Positions 13,431-24,462 of a stretch of 64,000 nt of DNA are shown in pieces. The position numbers and the translations under genes were made by a program. The DNA lies in NCBI GenBank assembly GCA_018340805.1, contig JACMZG010000008.1:51928495-51992494 (forward strand), in the 5' to 3' direction. Each line of letters begins with the position of its first letter. The stretch's first letter is position 1. The notes under the pieces are model-generated. The model did not search any database. It had not been told where the DNA came from and saw only the letters and a program-made list of their open reading frames with translations. This DNA is from Microvelia longipes. Taxonomy: Eukaryota; Arthropoda; Insecta; Hemiptera; Veliidae.

Positions 13431-14429
13431 CTTTGAGAAAGTTTAAGAGAAGTCTCATTTTTTTAGTATCGCTTCTAAATACGTATGATTCCAATGATTC
13501 ATCAATATTTTTAACATATTATAAGGAAACAGTAATTAATCTACGTCAAATATTAATGCTGTGTGTAAATAATGTTCTGCTATTTCTATTTATGTATATA
13601 TTATATACTCGAAAAATTACTCCAAACGTTTAGTAAATAATAATTAATACAAAAATAAAGCAATCATTTTGTTACTAGCACTGAAAAAATTACTGAATTG
13701 ACTGAAAAATCACTGCATATTTTTACTTAAGGTTTTTTCAATTAAGTAAAATTTAGTAAAAATTATTCCCTTATAATATTCTTCTATAATACAAATAGAA
13801 TAAAGATGTATGCATAGTTATGGGTTGCGCTGTAGACAGTGACTCCGTAGTAAGAATATTATTTGGATCTTTTGCTTATTTTCTTGGCAAGTTTAACGAT
13901 CTCATAAGATCATATTTTTATTGTTGCTATTGATTTTACTCTTTTAAATAAAAAGTAAAATTTTTAGTGTCAAATCGTGCGTTTATTATCAATTGATTTT
14001 TGTTCTTGTTTTCAACTTTTTTACCTACATCAATTATTGCTTTTGTTCAAGGAATGATTAAAAGGTTAATTAATGAATTCTTCATTGTTTATTTTTACCT
14101 TCTTCAAATTTTTTTCAGTAAATCCCTATGCAGTTCCTTGGCATAGCTAGTGTTATACTGTGCCAAAAAAAGGGATATACAAAGAGTAGGGATTTTGAAG
14201 TAGTGAAAGAATAGGGAAGAGAAGCGTATTCATGAGCATGTCACTACCAGGTCGAACTAAAACACAAGTACCTTAATTAAACACTAGAACAGCCAGTGGA
14301 TGTCCTTTTCTACTTTTCTCTACCCAACACACATGCTCTATTTAATCGCAACCTTATATGTTAATGTTTACTTGCTGTATTTCAATTTGTTTGTTATTGT
14401 TTTTCATATTCCATATATTATTTTAAGCG
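13431..14429. other. AT-rich stretch with no recognised feature
   Basis: Open frames here do not resemble known proteins. No tandem or inverted repeat of note was seen. Confidence 0.4.
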
Positions 14430-14830
14430 TTTTACTTTTAGGTAATATGGGAAGAGTATTGTGTTTGCAAAAATAATCTGAAACCAGGATGTCACCGGCA
14501 TTATTTGTTGTTTTGAAGGCCTCCTATTAGTAGTTTTCACAAAGTTGTCTGTCTGTGAGAGTGGTGTGTGTGTGTCTGTTATCATTGAAGCGCCCAGTTT
14601 ATTTATGCTAGAGTGTTGAAAGTTTGTACCAAAATTAATCTACTGTAATTGTGTTGTTTGGAAAATATTTTTTTATGACGTCATTAAACCAAAATTACTT
14701 CCCATATTACGGAACCATAACCAAGCAAAAAATTTCGAAAAATCATAAATCATAATTTCATCTTATTATCAGGATTAGTTCATTATTCAGTACAATCAAA
14801 TGATTTGTGTACGTTTTTTAAAAATTATAA
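14430..14830 (+). mobile_element. Family R copy, 3'-truncated
   Basis: It contains the left two thirds of the family (GAGTATTGTGTTTGC, CTGAAACCAGGATGTCACCG, GTTGTCTGTCTGTG, AAATTTCGAAAAATCATAAA) and stops before the GAGGACGAGCG block. The left boundary is approximate. Confidence 0.55.
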
Positions 14831-15011
14831 AAAATCGGTAATATAGCTTAACATTCTATAATGTTAAGGTTACCGTATAGAACGTTACTTAAGCAAAATA
14901 ATGTAATCATTGTTTGCCTCTTGTTTAAACTTTCTATTAAGGTAATCTTTATAGACAATTGAGCAAGTCAAATCAATTAAATCAAAAACATCAAGGTGGT
15001 CTGTAAGTAGA

Positions 15012-15403
15012 GCAAATTTCCTTTAGAACGCGTGTTTCCGTGCTTGTTAATACTTTTTTGCATAAGATTCTGGTTTATGATTTATGACTTGATGAGTTAC
15101 TCAATTATCAAGCACTTCACGTAACTCATTTTCTTGTATTTTTAATAGGAAATGCGCATTATCCTATTGGTTATACAATACTAAGCCTTTAAAATTGGTA
15201 GTGCACACCATTATCTACATTATATAAAGCTGAGTTAGTTTTTATCTTTAAAGGTTTAAGCGCACTTTCTTTGAAAAAACAGAAAAAATGAGTTACGAGT
15301 ATTGCTTGATAATTGAGTAACTTGTTAAGTTATAAAACAAACCAGAACTTTATGCAAAAAATGGATTGTAAAGAAAAAAACACGCATTCCAAAGAAAATT
15401 TGC
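15012..15403. mobile_element. MITE with long inverted termini (392 bp)
   Basis: The ends are inverted copies of GCAAATTT-CTTT-GAA-GCGTGTTT, and the similarity resumes inward with AGTTACTCAATTATCAAGCA against its complement and with AGATTCTGGTTTAT-type arms. Nearly the whole element folds on itself around about 15150-15270. It has no coding capacity. No target duplication is clear. Confidence 0.75.
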
Positions 15404-16849
15404 CCGGCATGCGAACCACCACGCCAGAATTGTTTTGTAGTTACAAACTTATAACTTACCAATAACCACTTATGTGGTAAGCAAACTTCCTGTCAAGTCT
15501 TTGGTCCAAAAAATTAGGGAAATAAACTTTTCTGTCCCATTAAGTCATATTCATTTGTATTTGATATCAAACAATTCTTTTGTGGAGATTATCATAACAG
15601 TTTAGCAGTTGGTCATAATTGCAGCAGTTTTACATACCTACACTACCTCTAAAGTTGATTCACTTTTCTGGCACGCCGTCAAGTATAAGAAGCTGATGAT
15701 TGCCTCTTAATGTAAATAGGGCCCTTAACAATTGCCAACCTAGTAAACTCACATTGAAACGCCAATGACCGTCTCCACTCTATACGGACATGACTTGGCG
15801 GGGAGTTTTCTTACAACATAAGTGGTGTTTGGGAAGATTTCATGACTTTTTGTACGGCTCTTGTTTTACGTAAAAACAGAATGTTTTCTGCGGTGTGTAC
15901 AACATAGGAATTATAAATTTGGGATTTATTGATACAGGAATGTTAAAAGGCGTCAGCCAAATCTAAAAGTCTTCAAACACAGTTTTCATTAGGAAAGAGT
16001 GCAGGTGGGTCAATTTATATAAAAGTAGCATTCGCTAGCTTAGTTTCTAGCTCTGTGTTTATCACAGGAATTTCGAATTTGAGATTTCAGGTAGGACTAC
16101 ACATATGCATAAGACAAATTAAAAAAGACCCCACTTATCAAAATGTGTTCAGTAGTTTAGGCTGTAGGTGCGTAAACATATGAAACTATCGTTCGCCAGC
16201 TTAGTGTTTTGCTTTGTGTTTAGCATAAGAATTTCGAATTTAATATTTTATCTACTCACGGCAGCAAAATTAGCCATTACTGGACTGTTTGTTAAGCAGC
16301 AAAATGTCATTTTACCTACACTGTCAAAGAATTCGGGAAATATTTTAAAACAGTACGCAAAATGTTTCAAAACAGTACGCAAAATGTTTTGGTAATGAAA
16401 AAAGTACTAGGCAGTTATGGCTCATTTAAATTACATGGGAAACAAGTCAAAACTCCCTAGGCGGGAAAATGAATGAGCGGAGGTTATTATTTTACAAATT
16501 ATTGCGTGAATTTCGGTATTGTTTTATTTTGTAAACTATGATTTATTCTAGCTTGTTTCTACTATGTAACTTTCTTTATTGTTACTTAAAATTACGATAT
16601 TATTATTAAATGTTTAACATTTGTTTATCTAATAATATATAATGTTTTGGAAACAAATTGGCAACACTGATAATTTTGACATTAAATTAAATTATTTACC
16701 AGCTGTTTATGAATCGACAGATTTTTAATGTTTAAGTCGTCAGATTTTGTATTTCATGTTGTTATATTTAGTTTAAGTATATAAAGTTACAAAAATAGAA
16801 CGTTATCAAAAACTAAATCTGTAAACTAAAGTTAGGTTACTAAAACATA

Positions 16850-17002
16850 ATGAGTGAGAACAACAGTTAAGTGAATAAAGATACAAACATTGTTGACATT
16901 GACGAGTTATTGGACCACACTCCACCTGATATTGTCAGCGTTGCATCTACTTCAAAGCAGTCTTTACTGCCTGTAAAATCTCGCAGCAAGTATTTAAAAT
17001 AA
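16850..17002 (+). pseudogene. Broken leader ORF of the TTAT-flanked element
   Basis: It is an ATG followed by 50 codons with one internal stop at codon 7 (TAA at 16868-16870) before the final TAA. Downstream of that stop the frame reads an acidic NIVDIDELLDHTPPDIVSVA segment and then a basic end. The pattern resembles a transposase N-terminus cut off before any catalytic domain. The position, just before a hairpin module, parallels the acidic leader at 1096-1191. I do not recognise the family. Confidence 0.35.
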
Positions 17003-17039
17003 TCTCTTGTGTATTTTTTCTGCCGTTAGTAGATAAAAT

Positions 17040-17292
17040 AGTATATGCTACTATGCAGCAAAGGAAACATTGCAGACTCGTGCAATTAATTACCTGCCTC
17101 GGCTTACGCCTCTGCAGGTAATTCGCTATTTGCCAGCCTCGGCTTCTCCTCGTCTGTCAAATGGGTTAATTACCTGCCTCGGCTTACGCCTCTGCAGGTA
17201 ATTTCCATAGCCCGCCCTCGCCTTCGGCTCGGGGGCAAATTTATAAAACTCGTCTGCAAAAGTTCATTTTGCTGCCTAGTAGCATAATATAC
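17040..17292. repeat. Nested palindrome module with a duplicated 37-bp hairpin
   Basis: The outer arms are ATGCTACTATGCAGCAAA and TTTTGCTGCCTAGTAGCAT. Inside, the palindromic block TTACCTGCCTCGGC...CTCTGCAGGTAA occurs twice as a direct repeat (about 17091-17124 and 17169-17202). Further small GC-rich palindromes follow (GCCCTCGCCTTCGGCTCGGGGGC). It is far more GC-rich than its surroundings and non-coding. Confidence 0.7.
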
Positions 17293-17853
17293 TATTATGA
17301 GGTAGGAATGCACTCGAGCATAAGACATATTCAAAAAGACCCTTAATATCAAAATGTGCGTTAACATATAAAACTATCGTTCGCTAGCTTAGTTTTCGCT
17401 CCGCGTTCAACGTAGGATTGTCGAATTTGAGATTTTATGAGGTAGGAATACACGAGCATAATACGAATCCAAAAACAAAAAGTTATCATACGTCAAAATC
17501 TGTAGGTGCGTCAATAAAATGTGCAGGTAGAATAAGAATAAAAAAAGAAGTCGTCGAAAATGTGATTTTCAATCCTCTTTTTTCCACTTTACTTGGCCGA
17601 TTTTATTTTATTTTTTATTTACAAAGGCACGCCTTTTAATGATATTGTAATATTAGTTATGTACATATAGCCGTTTACACGCTACAGACCGTCAAAAACC
17701 CTACTTTGTTGCGTACAGTATAATATATACTGGAAGCTTTAGTAGGTTTTTGACTGTTTTTACTGACTAAGCGGGGTATTTTTTCTTTTCTATCTTTTGT
17801 TTTGTTTTGACTTGGCGGGGCGGAGCAATGTACATAAAAGGATATAAAATTAT

Positions 17854-17923
17854 TGTCCTTACCAGGATTCGAACCCAGGGTACTCTGGCTTTAAATACTT
17901 CGAGTTTTTGTTTTACTCCGGAC
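17854..17923 (-). pseudogene. tRNA-like sequence (tRNA pseudogene or SINE head)
   Basis: On the - strand the 3' half has a good internal promoter B box (GGGTTCGAATCC) with a 5-bp T stem. It is followed by TAAGGACA, whose GGAC pairs with GTCC at the 5' end, giving a span of 70 nt. The D arm and anticodon arm are not recognisable, and only four acceptor pairs hold. So it is a decayed tRNA or the tRNA-derived part of a SINE rather than a working gene. Confidence 0.35.
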
Positions 17924-18184
17924 CATTTTTATTCAAATTAAAAAAGTATACAAAGTTAAAACAAGTATGTTGTTTAGGAGCCGTAATTTTGGTTATCCTG
18001 TAATTGACCATAGTTTTTTGACTCCACATTCGATTGAGTGCCACAAAATTATTCAAAATGACACCCTACTTGAAATTTTTTTTATGTATAAATTTTTTAA
18101 AACATCTTTTTTCGTGATCAGGGGGGACCTTGGTACCGGATTTTGATCGTGGTCCTATGTTCAACTCCCGACATGACTCCTGTT

Positions 18185-18225
18185 CCATAAGCGAATTTTT
18201 CAAAGGGAATTCGCTAAAAGAATTG
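18185..18225. repeat. Short palindrome 45 bp upstream of the TM5 exon
   Basis: AGCGAATTTTTCAAAG is followed by GGAATTCGCTA, an inverted pair sharing AGCGAATT with the loop-proximal arms of the 21-24.7 kb palindrome. It may be a relic of that family in the upstream intron, close to the acceptor at 18267-18268. Confidence 0.4.
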
Positions 18226-18268
18226 TTATTTTATTTCTTTTAATGTGTTTTTGATTTTATTGTTGCAG

Positions 18269-18521
18269 GTATATAGCGGTAACTCAGCCAATAAAATATG
18301 CTAAACACAAGAATACAAGGAGAGTTTGGCTGACGATAGTACTGGTATGGGCTATTAGTTGTGCCATAGGTAGTCCCATAGTCATGGGATTAAACAATAC
18401 ACCAGACAGGGTTCCAGACCTCTGTCTTTTTAATAATTCAGATTTTATCATTTATTCATCATTATCATCTTTCTACATACCATGTATAATTATGATCTTC
18501 CTATACTACAATATTTTTAAG
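18269..18521 (+). CDS. Dop2R: D2-like dopamine receptor, exon coding ICL2-TM4-ECL2-TM5
   Basis: This is an internal exon of a class A amine GPCR, which by family couples dopamine to Gi/o at the neuronal plasma membrane. It opens after a CAG acceptor with one base completing a codon (probably the Arg of DRY) and then 84 codons starting YIAVTQPIKYAKHKN. Residues 19-41 form TM4 with the family Trp at 27. Cys52 is the ECL2 cysteine that normally pairs with TM3. TM5 spans about 59-83 and carries YSSLSSFYIP, with serines 63, 64 and 67 in the catechol-binding positions and Pro71 as the TM5 proline. The exon ends at AAG before a GTTAGT donor, in phase 0. There are no stops or frameshifts. It matches insect Dop2R closely from memory of the family; other amine receptors lack this exact TM5 pattern. 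The preceding TM1-TM3 exons are not visible in this window. Confidence 0.93.
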
Positions 18522-19830
18522 GTTAGTTTATTACATATTATAATAATTATAAACTTAAATTGGCTTCAGGGTATCTCTAAAACGGATGTCTACGTTACTA
18601 AATATTGGTTTGTTTTCATGACTTAAAACCGTCAACGATAGGGCTTAAACTTTAATTGTGACTTTTAAGTTTTATCATTTTAAAAATAAAAATAGTAAAA
18701 AGAATTGGTGTCTAAGTGAAAACACATTCTGGAAATTTATATTTATTACCGTATTTTCGCATCTTTCATCCTTTTTTGAATTGCCCTGAAGCTAACTTAA
18801 ACATTATTGTTACTAGTCTACTTAATTAGGCTTCTAAACAAAATCTTTCTGTATGGAGTTATCATTGCTAATTTTATTTATTTAAAAGAATTATCTGTTA
18901 ATTTATAACAAAATTAAAAACAAAAAGTATACTGCTTTCGTACGCATTCGCTCGCAGCGTCAATAATTTTTCCTTTATTTGTGCGCCACGAGAATTTAGG
19001 AAGGTAGAGTTCCTTTATTTTATTTATAACTCACTAAAATAACATTGTTTATGAATAAATTTCAAAATGTAATTATATGATATATTCTAATTATTGGCTA
19101 GCTTGAATGTGGAAATCTCGATAAGAATATGTTTTACGTTTTGACGATTTTTTGTTACTCTCTGAAGTAAAACAAAGCAAATAACTCGTTTTGGCAGTAC
19201 AAACAACTGCAAATTAAAGGCTAAGATTAAATTACTCCTACATTTTCTTCTGACGCATTTTCCACAAAAGATGAAGTCGGTTACTATGCGGAAAAGTAAA
19301 ACAAGACTTTAGAAGAAAAATAAAATAATAAAAACTCTTAAGTTTATTAATCGAGAAATAAGTAAGTTTTTTCTTCACATCTCGTGTAAGTTTACTTTAT
19401 ACTTCCAGCAGAAAAGTTTTAATTTGACTTGAAGTAAAAGTTGATTATCATATTTCTAACTTGTGATGTTTCTTTTGCATTATTACCAAGTTTTCAGGAA
19501 AAAATATGAAGGAAATATTTTTAAAAGGTTGTTTAGTTTATGTTCTGGAAATGGATTGAATGAAAAGACTTTTTAACGTTTCCTAAGTTTGAAACAATGT
19601 ATTAAAATATTTTATTCTGGAGAGAGAAACTTATAAACATGTGTAATGCAGTGTTCTAAAATAAAAATTGAATTGAGTGGTAATATCGAGGTATTTGAGA
19701 AATAAAATTACTCTAAAGTGCAATATTTTAGGTTCATCATGGCTTCTTCCCTGCATCATTTCAGTTAAACAAGTCAATAATTACTCAAAACAAAACAATT
19801 AAACAATTAGACCTATCTACTTATGATAAT

Positions 19831-19831
<1 letters not shown>
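18522..19831. other. Receptor intron, no recognised repeat
   Basis: AT-rich intron immediately after the TM5 exon. I see no further exon. An in-frame stop appears 105 bp past the donor, so read-through would truncate the receptor after TM5. Confidence 0.5.

Positions 19832-19898
<67 letters not shown>
19832..19898. repeat. (AT)n microsatellite
   Basis: About 66 bp of perfect TA dinucleotides. Confidence 0.95.
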
Positions 19899-19901
<3 letters not shown>

Positions 19902-19954
19902 CATCTATAATAAAATATTTCGCCGAATTTAATCATTACTTAGGGGATATAGTA

Positions 19955-20104
19955 TCACATACAGTTAAAATCAGTTGTCAGCGTGGGAAAATAAGGTCGG
20001 TCCATAATGTTAACTACGCCCAGATTTTTATACCAGGCCAACACTATTTTGGTTCCTCAACACTATTTCCTCTCACTGTCCATTGATTTTAACTGTGTGT
20101 CATA
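19955..20104. mobile_element. Small TIR element (mariner-like MITE), copy 2
   Basis: The inverted ends of about 40 bp share ACAGTTAAAATCA and CAGCGTGGGAAA-type blocks with the copy at 4709-4868. TA borders both ends (19953-19954 and 20103-20104, the left TA read within TATCACA). It has no coding content. Confidence 0.65.
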
Positions 20105-21197
20105 CTATTGTGGATAAAACCAACCTGACTTCAAGCCCGCAGAGTGATTACCCTGGTGTACGTATACTTTTTTTGGTGTTATCGTTTTATTCTTATACGT
20201 CTGCAATAAGGTTTACCTAAATCCAGTGTTTCAACATAGGCCTGGCATTTTTGTACAATAGTTGATCTTTTCATCTGGGATTTTTAAGAGTTATCCTTTA
20301 CAGAATTTCAATCTTTAAAGCTGTGATTCTCTGGTGTTGTGGCACCACTCGACAGTAAGGGTCTGTTTAAATCTTACTGAAAGAATCCTTTAATCCTTCA
20401 TCCCGTCCACATTTTTCATTTAAACTACTCATTAGCGTGCAGTAAATAACCTTTTACACCTAAATTACAATGAAAACAAAAAAATTACATTGCTTATCTG
20501 GATCTTAATGTCATTAAAATTTTCGATTCATCGTTATAAAAACACAAATATTATTACATACAGTATTTATATCTTGATTTTTTCCCATAACATGTATATC
20601 GAATTTTTAACTCAAAACATTTTAAGACCCTATTTTGATGCAAAATGTTTGGTAAGACATAAAAAACTAATGTACACCGTTTAAAATGTATTACCTGACG
20701 ACACGAGTTTTAAAAAATAACCTCTGTGGTACGTTAGACCAAATTTACTAAGCAATATAACCTATATTTGCGATTTCTACTAACCCAATAGTAGCATTAA
20801 AGGGAAACCAATTACCCCTGTAAAAAGCCTAAGACTAGGTTTTTTTTACTTTTCTTCACTAAGTACTGTTAAGGTGTAAGGAAAAGCATTGTTTTCATCC
20901 TAACAATTATGATGAAATCTAGGTTTCATCATAATTATCTGTTTAATATCTGTATCATGGCGTTCATCGTGCGTCAGTCAAAAAAACCTACAAAATTTTA
21001 CTTCACGGTTTTTGACGTTCAACATATTATCAGATAGCGAAACTTATAATAAATTTGTAGAAGAAATTCCTTAGGTATTATCATCACTTAACTATAGTAT
21101 TTCTTTTACTAACTTATAATATGCGTTATCTGACGAGTGTAAGAAACTTAAAATTTATTGATGTTAACATTTTAAAATGTAATAGTCAATATGTATT
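20105..21197. other. Receptor intron, no recognised feature
   Basis: AT-rich sequence up to the TTAA flank of the large palindrome. Open frames (for example 20490-20684) are low-complexity. Confidence 0.45.
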
Positions 21198-21201
21198 TTA
21201 A

Positions 21202-21446
21202 ATACGGGCCTTCGGCCCGTAGCCGCTACGCGGCCTCGGCGCTTCGCGCCTCGTCCGCTCCGCGGCGTCGGCCCACCGGGCCGCTTCGCGGCCCGGGGGC
21301 CTCTCTGTGGCCGCAAAGCGGCCACAGTTGTTGTTGTTTTGTATTATGTGTTGTTTCATTATTGTTCTTGTTACATGGCATTTTGCCATGTATCTAGCGA
21401 ATTTTCACAGCCTCTCCACACAGGCCCGCTTCGCGGGCCTGAGAGG
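21202..21446. repeat. GC-rich multi-hairpin terminus, left
   Basis: A series of short perfect hairpins with three- or four-base loops: GGGCC TTCG GGCCC-type at the tip, GCCGC TAC GCGGC, GGCGC TTC GCGCC, GGGCCGC TTC GCGGCCC, GGCCGC AAA GCGGCC, and after a TTGTTGTTG link an ATGGCA TTT TGCCAT and a GGCCCGC TTC GCGGGCC. GCTTCGC occurs at 21241-21247, 21283-21289 and 21428-21434. The matching end is 24463-24704. Confidence 0.85.
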
Positions 21447-21573
21447 CTTTCTCACAAACTTGATTTTACTAATTGAGATTTTATTAATACTCTATTTTTA
21501 ATAGTATGCTATAATATTAATATATTCATGATTTTTGTTTTTAAATAAAAATACCGTTTCCGTCACTTAGGAT

Positions 21574-22344
21574 CATAGATAAACAATATTAACATAGATG
21601 GCTCACTCAAAGATTTAGAAAAAATATTTGATGGGATGCAGGAGGCTCAAGTAGTACAGTCTAGTGGTGGAAGCGTGAAACTGTCACATATTTTTATTTC
21701 TGACATTTTATTTATTTATTTTTATTCAACCAAACAACGAGCTGTTGAGGGTAATCAAGTCTTTCCATCAGCTTTTCAGCGCTAGAATGATGAGTCGATG
21801 AATGATTGATCCAAGAGAGCTCTATAAGAATTTCGTATAAATTGGTAAAAAGTGAAAAAAATTAATTTCTCACTCTTACTTCACCCACATTTTGTCGTCC
21901 CTCCTTGGATTTGAACCTCTAATGTCAGAGTTTCAATTTTTGTTTGTTTCCTTTACTTATCCGTTTGCGCCAACCCGAGATGTTATTCTCAGATAGCAAA
22001 TTTAAATGTTAAGTCTAAAAAACTAAAAATGAATTATTGTTATTTTTTTAAGAAAACGATGGTGCTGCTTCGCGTGATGAGGCCCCCAAGTTTTATGAAA
22101 CAAAAATACATCGCGAATACTACAGCATACCATAGATCTTTGTTTACTTTTATTTTATTTTACTAAACGATTGGCAACTGTATGTTTTTAAAAAAATACT
22201 ACAGCACAATCTAGTAGAGAATAGAGCAAATATATTTTTACTACTAGCGCTATTCAAGACTCTAGTGATGAGGCCCCCAACTTAAATCATAAACACAAAC
22301 TTGTCAATTGAGTGTTCCTACTACACTCGGAGTGAACCATCTAT
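21574..22344. mobile_element. 771-bp insertion with 8-bp target duplication (hAT-like)
   Basis: It sits within the left palindrome arm. CTTAGGAT occurs at 21566-21573 and again at 22345-22352, and the right arm has this octamer once, uninterrupted. The insert carries ATAGATGG-CTCACTC near its left end and the inverse GAGTGAACCATCTAT at its right end. A direct repeat of TGATGAGGCCCCCAA lies inside (about 22076 and 22267). The 8-bp duplication points to the hAT superfamily. No transposase is encoded. Confidence 0.65.
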
Positions 22345-22619
22345 CTTAGGATTGTCTGATTGAGCTGAAACCGGTCGCAATCGTTTTAGAATGACTTCGA
22401 CCATATAAAGACTACTTCGAGGTTCTTCCGCTTTACGGGCCTGCTTTGCTCGGCGTGGTTTAGTGGAAGCCATTTTTGTCCTGTCTCTCTGGGACAGCAG
22501 GCTTACCAGGATGGAGCAAGAGGTAGAGGTCCATCTTTTATACTATATCCCCACCCTCTGACACCACTAAACCCAACAGATATCGTACAAGTCTTTGACC
22601 TGGACGTATACATATATAC

Positions 22620-22622
22620 AAC

Positions 22623-22660
<38 letters not shown>
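22620..22660. repeat. (AT)n in left palindrome arm
   Basis: TA dinucleotide tract. The mirrored position in the right arm (about 23766-23804) keeps only a short TATATG-type tract. Confidence 0.85.
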
Positions 22661-22663
<3 letters not shown>

Positions 22664-22941
22664 ACTGTTTGCGCCATTTGTGATGGTCCGATTGAGCTCA
22701 AATTGGTCTTAATCGATTTAGCTAGCCGTCTACCTAAACACGAAATACCTTGTTTTAAAGCCATTTCAAGTTTCAAAAAAAATTTTTTCATGACGTCATA
22801 TCTTTGATTGATGACGTCATAATGTTTTTATAAACAATAGGCCTCGTAACCTCCTCAACATCTCGCGATTTGCAAAGTTTCGTTTCAATTTGAGAACGCC
22901 TTCGAGAGTTATCGTTCGCCATACGAAAGGGTAGAAACTCT

Positions 22942-22943
<2 letters not shown>

Positions 22944-23028
<85 letters not shown>

Positions 23029-23061
23029 ATATATATATATATATATTATATATATATAATT
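22944..23061. repeat. (AT)n tract, left arm, mirrored at 23397-23486
   Basis: Long TA tract at the same distance from the arm landmarks as the right-arm tract (next to GAGTTTCTACCCTTTCG and its complement), so it predates or formed with the palindrome. Confidence 0.9.
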
Positions 23062-23396
23062 TTTCGGACATATTTTTTTTGTTATCAGGAAGCCAATAGG
23101 AACCGATTCCGCTCACTCCCCCTCAACTTCCGTCATCCGAACAACCTCATAAGCGTCATTTTCATTATGAAAATTCGCTAAAAATGGCTATTATTTGGAT
23201 TAATTGTCATTATCCAGATACTATGAACGCATTATCCCGATACTATACAATATCGGTTTCGTGCGTTTTAGCGAATTTTCATAATGAAAATGACGCTTAT
23301 GAGGTTGTTCGGATGACGGAAGTTGAAAGTGGGAGTGAGTGGAATCGGTTCCTATTGGCTTCCTGATAACAAAAAAAATATATGTCCGAAAAAAGT

Positions 23397-23403
23397 TTAT
23401 ATA

Positions 23404-23485
<82 letters not shown>

Positions 23486-23486
23486 G
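23397..23486. repeat. (AT)n tract, right arm
   Basis: Mirror partner of the tract at 22944-23061, about 30 bp shorter. The difference is expected from slippage. Confidence 0.9.
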
Positions 23487-24462
23487 TATGTAAGAGTTTC
23501 TACCCTTTCGTATGGCGAACGATAACTCTCGAAGGCGTTCTCAAATTGAAACGAACTTTGCAAATCGCGAGATGTTGAGGAGGTTACGAGGCCTATTGTT
23601 TATAAAACATTATGACGTCATCAACCAAAGTTATGACGTCATGAAAAATTTTTTTTTAAAACTTAAAATGGCTTTAAAACAAGGTATCTAATATTTAGGT
23701 AGACGGCTAGCTGAATCGACTAAGACCAATTTCAGCTCAATCGAACCATCAAAATGGCGCAATCGGTATACATATATATAATCTTGTATATATGTATACG
23801 TCTAGGGCAAAGACTCGTACGATATCTGTTGGGTTCAGTAGTGTTAGAGGGTGGGGATATAGTATAAAAGAGAGACCTCTACCTCTTGCTCCATCATTGT
23901 AAGCCTACTGTCCAGAGAGACAGGGCAAAATGACTTTCACTGAACCACGCTGAGCTAAGCAGACCTGTAAAGAGGAAGATCATCGAAGTAGTCTTTATAT
24001 GGTTGAAGTTATTCTAAAACGAATGCGACCAGTTTCAGCTCAATCGGACAATCCTAAGTGACGCAAACGGTATTTTTATTTTAAATAATCATGAATATAT
24101 TTTTTTCAACCTTAAGATTTTACTCAAATAAACAATTTGTTTACAAAAAAAATTTGACATTTTTCTTTAAATTCAATAAACAATCATAAATGTAAGTAAG
24201 AGTTTACACCCTTTTGTATAGTGGACGATAACTAAAGCTGATGAAAGATGAAACTATAATCTTTTCTTACCTTTTATACAAGGTTACTTCAACAGTTGCA
24301 ACGTGTGGATTTTTTCCTTGTATTCTTTATACCTCTATAAAAAACGTATTAGTTATGTATTTAAATATACTTATTATTTTCTTATATTGCTTGTTAACTG
24401 TAATATTATTGCTTACTATTAATAATATATGATTAATAAAATCAAATTCGTGAGAAAGCATC

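Larger units (their letters stand above)
16252..17294 (+). mobile_element. 1.04 kb insertion flanked by TTAT, inside the 162-bp repeat
   Basis: Comparison with intact 162-bp units shows the interruption exactly: TTAT at 16248-16251 and TTAT at 17295-17298 bracket it, giving a 4-bp target duplication. The left end CTACTCACGGCAGCAAAA has an inverted partner TTTTGCTGCCTAGTAG near 17270-17285, and a third, direct copy (GCTACTATGCAGCAAA) lies near 17046-17061. Between the latter two sits a nested palindrome module. A degenerate leader ORF occupies 16850-17002. Superfamily is not assigned. Confidence 0.65.
15450..17825 (+). mobile_element. Compound repeat element with 162-bp units, copy 1, interrupted
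   Basis: It follows the same order as the copy at 41250-43218. First is a foldback block (15455-15880) with CTTACCA...ACCACTTATGTGGTAAG at the left and CATAAGTGGT at the right. Next are units of the 162-bp repeat (starts near 16030, 16191 and 17379). Last is an AAGAATAA-rich link and a 3' block ending GACTTGGCGGGG. The second 162-bp unit is broken by the insertion 16252-17294. No coding region was found; ends are approximate. The GACTTGGCGGGG at the end is an inverted match to CCCGCCAAGTC near the start of the other copy. Confidence 0.65.

Noticed and set aside
1..18268. Upstream receptor exons coding TM1-TM3
   Set aside because: I looked for the conserved TM2-TM3 signatures and a donor that would complete the DRY codon, and saw none. 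They are probably outside the window, but a very short exon could have been missed.
21191..21397. Overlapping frames on both strands rich in Ala, Arg, Pro and Gly
   Set aside because: They are translations of the GC-rich hairpin terminus; the inverted copy gives the same peptide. Not coding.
21880..21960. Possible second tRNA-like sequence near TTGGATTTGAACC
   Set aside because: Only a weak B-box-like motif is present, with no pairing acceptor or T stem that I can draw.
23297..23578. Frames with long Tyr-Ile repeats on both strands
   Set aside because: They are translations of (AT)n microsatellite within the palindrome arm.
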